Source: NORP23 sp050302475
Lineage (GTDB): Bacteria > Pseudomonadota > Alphaproteobacteria > Rhodobacterales > Rhodobacteraceae
Assembly (NCBI GenBank): GCA_050302475.1
Contig: JBNLBF010000001.1
Span: forward strand, 1-64,000
DNA length: 64,000 nt
Direction of reading: 5' to 3'
Position 1 is the stretch's first letter. Every line of letters begins with the position of its first letter. This document shows, piece by piece, positions 60,546-64,000 of the stretch. A program made the translations under genes and the position numbers. The notes beneath the pieces are model-generated. The model was given only the letters and a program-made list of their open reading frames with translations, searched no databases and was not told the DNA's origin.

Positions 60546-61273
60546 AGCGTGACGCGTGCTGCACCGGCGGTCATTTCACCGTCTGTGCGGTCAAACCGGA
60601 CATAGGCAATCCCCTGCCCGTTTGACTGGCTGAACACCGTGCCGACGGTTTTCCCCCCTGCGGTGATTTCCGTACCCACCGGAACCTCCGCCGTCAGATG
60701 CACATTGGCAAAGCCTTTTTTCAGCTCGGTCTTATGTTTCATTCGTGCAGTGACCTCCTGCCCGACATAGCAGCCTTTGCGAAAATCGACGCCGTTCAGA
60801 CGCTCGAACCCGGCCTCCAGAATATAGGTATCGTTCGGAATCAGCTCGATATTGCTTTCCGGAATCATATTTTCAACGCGAAGGGCGGTCCATTCGGCGT
60901 CTGACATGTCCGTTGCCCCCTCCCCATAGCGCAGCCAGCCCAGCGCCGGGTCGCGGGGATCGGGGAATGCGCCCTCGGGCGGTTCACCCCGCCCCCGGAT
61001 GGCTTGCAGGTCGGTTTCGGCAATCTGAACATCGGCGCGCAGTTTATACATCGCCAGCCGCTGCATCAGCGCGGGCGCAAGCGCTGCGTCAACATCCAGC
61101 AGGATCGCGTCATCCGCCGCCGACAGGATGAAATCCGCCAGATATTTCCCTTGCGGCGTCAACAGCGCGGCGTAAACCGGTCCATCAGCCAGCTTCGCCA
61201 CCGAATTGGTGACAAGATTTTCCAGAAAATCGACGCGGTCAGCACCGGTAATAGACAGGATTTTGCGCGACAT
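60542..61273 (-). CDS. ygfZ: folate-binding protein YgfZ (tRNA-modifying GTPase-related)
   Basis: GcvT-like folate protein that supports Fe-S cluster enzymes and tRNA modification. The 243 residues carry the signature K-GCYVGQE (Lys166, Cys168-Glu173) and an N-terminal folate domain (FLENLVTNSVAKLADG). The start at 61273 has GGAGG five bases before it; the frame runs on to 61345 without a better site. Confidence 0.93.
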   Translation of the reverse strand: MSRKILSITGADRVDFLENLVTNSVAKLADGPVYAALLTPQGKYLADFILSAADDAILLDVDAALAPALMQRLAMYKLRADVQIAETDLQAIRGRGEPPEGAFPDPRDPALGWLRYGEGATDMSDAEWTALRVENMIPESNIELIPNDTYILEAGFERLNGVDFRKGCYVGQEVTARMKHKTELKKGFANVHLTAEVPVGTEITAGGKTVGTVFSQSNGQGIAYVRFDRTDGEMTAGAARVTL

Positions 61274-61335
61274 GTGGCCTCCGAGGGGGTTTGTAGTATA
61301 TATCGGTGCGAAGCTGCTTAAGAACAAGACCGAAC

Positions 61336-62010
61336 ATGCCCGCACCTTTAAGTGTCATCATACCGACGTTGAACGTCGCCGATACCATCGCGCCCAGCCT
61401 GATGGCATTGGCGGAGGGGATCAGTGACGGTTTGCTGGCCGAGGTCATCTTCGCAGACGGCGGATCAACCGACGGCACCGAAAAAATCGCCGAGGAGGTC
61501 GGCGCCCGTTTCCTGCCCTGCCCGTCTGGGCGCGGATCGCAGATGGCAGCAGGGGCGGCGGAAGCCCGGGGGGGGTGGCTGCTGTTCTTACATGCCGACA
61601 GCGTGTTGCAGGAAGGATGGCAAAAGGCGATTGAACGGCACCTGACGGATCGCGACCGGGCCGGGTATTTCCGCCTGCGGTTCGATGATGACTCGCTGGC
61701 GGCCAGCATAGTCGCAAGCTGGGCCAATTTCCGGTCGCGGTTCGGGCTGCCATACGGGGATCAGGGGTTGCTGATCCGGGGGGGATTATATCGAAAGATC
61801 GGTGGTCATCCCGACATTCCCCTGATGGAGGATGTGGCGATTGCCAAGGCACTGAAAGGCCGGCTGAGGGCGCTGAACGCCGATGTGGTCACCAGCGCCG
61901 AGAAATACCGTCAGCAAGGCTGGTGGGCGCGGTCCTGGAAGAATTTCAAGCTGCTGACACGGTACAAGATGGGGGCGGACCCGGTGAAACTGGCCGCCGA
62001 ATACCGCTAG
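61336..62010 (+). CDS. family 2 glycosyltransferase, TIGR04283-like
   Basis: A 224-residue GT-A enzyme: PLSVIIPTLNVADTIAPSL, FADGGSTDGT (DGGS nucleotide/metal region), FLPCPSGRGSQMAAGAAEA and WLLFLHADS, the pattern of TIGR04283 transferases (rSAM/selenodomain-associated), some linked to arsenosugars. Ends QQGWWARSWKNFKLLTRY. It shares a 62-bp gap with divergent ygfZ and its stop overlaps the convergent ABC gene (CTAG). The target is unknown. Confidence 0.85.
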   Translation: MPAPLSVIIPTLNVADTIAPSLMALAEGISDGLLAEVIFADGGSTDGTEKIAEEVGARFLPCPSGRGSQMAAGAAEARGGWLLFLHADSVLQEGWQKAIERHLTDRDRAGYFRLRFDDDSLAASIVASWANFRSRFGLPYGDQGLLIRGGLYRKIGGHPDIPLMEDVAIAKALKGRLRALNADVVTSAEKYRQQGWWARSWKNFKLLTRYKMGADPVKLAAEYR

Positions 62011-63755
62011 CTGTCGGCGAATTGCAGGCGGTACAGCTCCGCATAAAGGCCCTTATTGTTCAGCAGGTCTTCGTGGGTGCCGGTTTCAATCACCCGTCCG
62101 TCATCCATCACCACGATCATATCACTATCAAGGATCGTCGACAGACGATGCGCAATGATCAGCGTAGTCCGGTCTTTGGACAGGCTCGCCAGTGCGGAGC
62201 GGATCGCAGCCTCGGATTCCGCATCGAGTGCCGATGTCGGCTCGTCCAACAGCAGGATCGGCGCGTCGCGCAAAATCGCACGGGCAATCGAAATTCGTTG
62301 CTTCTCGCCCCCGGAAAAATGTCCTCCGGACGGCGAGACCTGCGTGTCATACCCCTCATCCAACGCCGAGATGAACCCGTCTGCGGCAGCGGCTTTCGCG
62401 GCGGCCTCGATATCCGCACGCGAGGCATCCATCCGCCCAAAGCCGATATTGTCCGCAACCGTGCCCCCCATCAGCACCGAGTCCTGTCCCACGAGCGCAA
62501 TCTGGGCACGTAGATCGGCAAGGCTGAAATCGCGAATATCCACGCCATCCAGAAGCACCCGGCCCTCGGTCGGATCGAACAGGCGCGGGATCAGGCTGAA
62601 GATTGTGGATTTCCCCGCGCCTGAGCGCCCCACAAGGGCAACTTTCTTGCCAGACGGCACGTCGAATGTGACATCGGTCAGGGCCTCGTGACCATTTGGA
62701 TAGGCAAAGCCGACATCATCAAATTGCAGATGCCCTTTACTGCGCGCGATAGGTTTGGGTGACGCTGCATCGGTGATGGCATTTTCGGCATCCAGAATAT
62801 CGAACAACCGTTCCATCGCAACCATACCCTGCATAGCACCGGCAAGGGTGGAGCCCAATCGACGTGCCGGCTGGGACATCACACCAACGCCGGTCAGCAA
62901 TCCCATGAAATCAGCGACGTTGATCGTGCCAACCGATATCCGCCAGGACACGAACACCAGAAGGGTTGCGATGGCAATCCCGCTGAGAATCTCCATCACC
63001 GGAGACATGCGGGCCTGCCATTTCTGGATGCTGAGGTTCAGGTAATACAGATCGTTGAATATCGAGCCTGCCGTCTGATCCAGATGGTCCTCCAGCTGAT
63101 AGGTGCGCACCATGCGAATGCCGGAAAGGCCCTCGACCACATCGCGGTTCATTTCCGCCAGCCGTTCCTGATTGCTCCGCGTGATTTTGCGGATTTTCCG
63201 CCCGATCATGTTGACGGGAACCACCGCTAAGGAAAAGACAAGCAACAGGAAAATCGTGATGAGCCAGTCAATCGACAGCATCACGATCACCGTCGCAAGA
63301 ATGATCAGGACGGAGGAGACCGCGCTCAGTAAGGATCCAACCGCCCCGCGGATCAGACTCGTATCCGCATTCAGCCGGGTTGCCAGCGCCGCCGGGGAAT
63401 CCGCGATCAGGCGCGACAGGTCCGCAAAGAGTAACCGGTTATACACCGCGGTTCGTATCCGCCGTTCAAACTCGCCCAACCATTTGAAAGATGTCAGGTT
63501 TTGCCAGTAGGCGGTCACACCCTTCAAAGAGGAAATGGCGATAATCCCCAACGGTCCCCACCAGATGACGCTGCTATCGGCGGTTTCATAGGCAGAAATG
63601 ATCAGTTGGATCGCCTTGGAATAGGCTGCCGTTGCAATCGCGCTGACAAGCATCAGAAACAGCGTCATGGCGATCATCCACTTGAAGGGAGACAACCACT
63701 CGCGCCAAAGACGGCGATAGCCGACCGTGCCCGCGTGTTTTCGTTCCTTTGCCAT
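62007..63755 (-). CDS. ABC exporter, MsbA-like (membrane and ATPase domains fused)
   Basis: A 582-residue half-transporter: six membrane helices (about 25-310) and an ATPase domain with Walker A GRSGAGKST (about 376-384), signature FSGGEKQR, Walker B ILLLDEPTSALD and the H-loop IIAHRLST. Start ATG 63755 follows GAAGGA; the TTG one codon earlier is less likely. In Gram-negatives this type flips lipid A-core, but drug export is also possible. Confidence 0.9.
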   Translation of the reverse strand: MAKERKHAGTVGYRRLWREWLSPFKWMIAMTLFLMLVSAIATAAYSKAIQLIISAYETADSSVIWWGPLGIIAISSLKGVTAYWQNLTSFKWLGEFERRIRTAVYNRLLFADLSRLIADSPAALATRLNADTSLIRGAVGSLLSAVSSVLIILATVIVMLSIDWLITIFLLLVFSLAVVPVNMIGRKIRKITRSNQERLAEMNRDVVEGLSGIRMVRTYQLEDHLDQTAGSIFNDLYYLNLSIQKWQARMSPVMEILSGIAIATLLVFVSWRISVGTINVADFMGLLTGVGVMSQPARRLGSTLAGAMQGMVAMERLFDILDAENAITDAASPKPIARSKGHLQFDDVGFAYPNGHEALTDVTFDVPSGKKVALVGRSGAGKSTIFSLIPRLFDPTEGRVLLDGVDIRDFSLADLRAQIALVGQDSVLMGGTVADNIGFGRMDASRADIEAAAKAAAADGFISALDEGYDTQVSPSGGHFSGGEKQRISIARAILRDAPILLLDEPTSALDAESEAAIRSALASLSKDRTTLIIAHRLSTILDSDMIVVMDDGRVIETGTHEDLLNNKGLYAELYRLQFADS

Positions 63756-63881
63756 CAAAATCCTTCAGCAGCTCTGTTCGCGCCAACCTAAGTATTCCGG
63801 GCCGCCGCCTCAATAGCAATCGACCGATTGACAGTGCGCGGGTGTTACGGCAACCATTTTGCACGACACAGAGGTTACCCC

Positions 63882-64000
63882 ATGACACTATCCCACGGAC
63901 GCGATCTGTTTATGACCCCCGGACCGTCAGTGATCCCTGACCGGGTGCTGAATGCCATGCACCGGGCGGCACCAAATATCTATGAAGGTGAGCTTCTGGA
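63882..64000 (+). CDS. class V aminotransferase (alanine/serine-glyoxylate type), 5' end only
   Basis: First 39 residues visible: MTLSHGRDLFMTPGPSVIPD, then VLNAMHRAAPNIYEGEL. The TPGPS motif and RVLNAMHR are the start of serine- or alanine-glyoxylate aminotransferases and related PLP enzymes. GAGG is seven bases before the ATG. Most of the gene, including the PLP lysine, is beyond the window. Confidence 0.8.
   Translation, partial: MTLSHGRDLFMTPGPSVIPDRVLNAMHRAAPNIYEGELL

Noticed and set aside
1..64000. tRNA, rRNA, CRISPR, insertion sequence or prophage
   Set aside because: Gaps were read for T-loop motifs, direct repeats with spacers, terminal inverted repeats and integrase-like genes; none was seen.

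Overview
The window is chromosomal DNA of an alphaproteobacterium, almost certainly of the order Rhodobacterales (Rhodobacter/Roseobacter relatives). The basis is gene content and order: a complete division and cell wall (dcw) cluster running mraZ-rsmH-ftsL-ftsI-murE-murF-mraY-murD-ftsW-murG-murC-(two small membrane genes)-murB-ddl-ftsQ-ftsA-ftsZ-lpxC-bamD-recN, plus alpha-type SspB, DUF4169 and ribbon-helix-helix genes near fumC, a Hint-domain protein and pntAB. MurE carries the DNPR motif of meso-diaminopimelate enzymes, and LpxC and BamD show a Gram-negative envelope. Most genes are rich in G+C; exceptions are noted. There are no rRNA or tRNA genes, insertion sequences, prophage or CRISPR arrays.

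Layout. 1-2934: the start of an S49 peptidase (-), then a CoA-transferase and an aldo/keto reductase (+). 3031-25778: recN, bamD, lpxC and the dcw cluster, all on the minus strand and mostly with 1-11 bp overlaps, led by mraZ with a three-repeat MraZ box about 370 bp upstream. 26414-30494: a secreted three-repeat protein, a probable decayed ArsR-like gene, MAPEG, an ArsR-permease pair and sspB. 31211-36441: fumC, a HAD hydrolase, small secreted proteins, an M50-like protein, a Hint protein, DUF4169 and RHH. 36414-40938: a TetR/SRPBCC divergent switch, typA, an XRE regulator in AT-rich DNA, and hisN. 40979-46887: an esterase divergent from a YbbAP-type ABC system, a Bax-inhibitor-1 protein, a structured intergenic region, rpmG and DUF983. 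47036-51364: an EF-hand protein, an ECF sigma/membrane protein/metal-sensor operon, a DEAD-box helicase and DUF2189. 51389-56130: pntBA and a sarcosine-oxidase-like pair. 56251-64000: a TipA-type MerR regulator, efp, a methyltransferase, an MFS exporter, an SuhB-like phosphatase, ygfZ, a glycosyltransferase, an MsbA-like exporter and the start of a class V aminotransferase.

How the genes work together: the dcw block makes lipid II (MurB-F, Ddl, MraY, MurG) and the division machine (FtsL/I/W/Q/A/Z), and its end joins outer-membrane biogenesis (LpxC, BamD). The most unusual signals are outside the proteins: a 16-bp perfect hairpin burying the efp Shine-Dalgarno; possible ribosome-site pairing ahead of typA and the DEAD helicase; a hairpin-dense intergenic region ending in a terminator (possible small RNA); duplicated perfect palindromes around a TetR-controlled promoter; a second, opposite MraZ-box-like array; a terminator that runs directly into the hisN start; and an esterase/ABC gene pair whose start codons abut.
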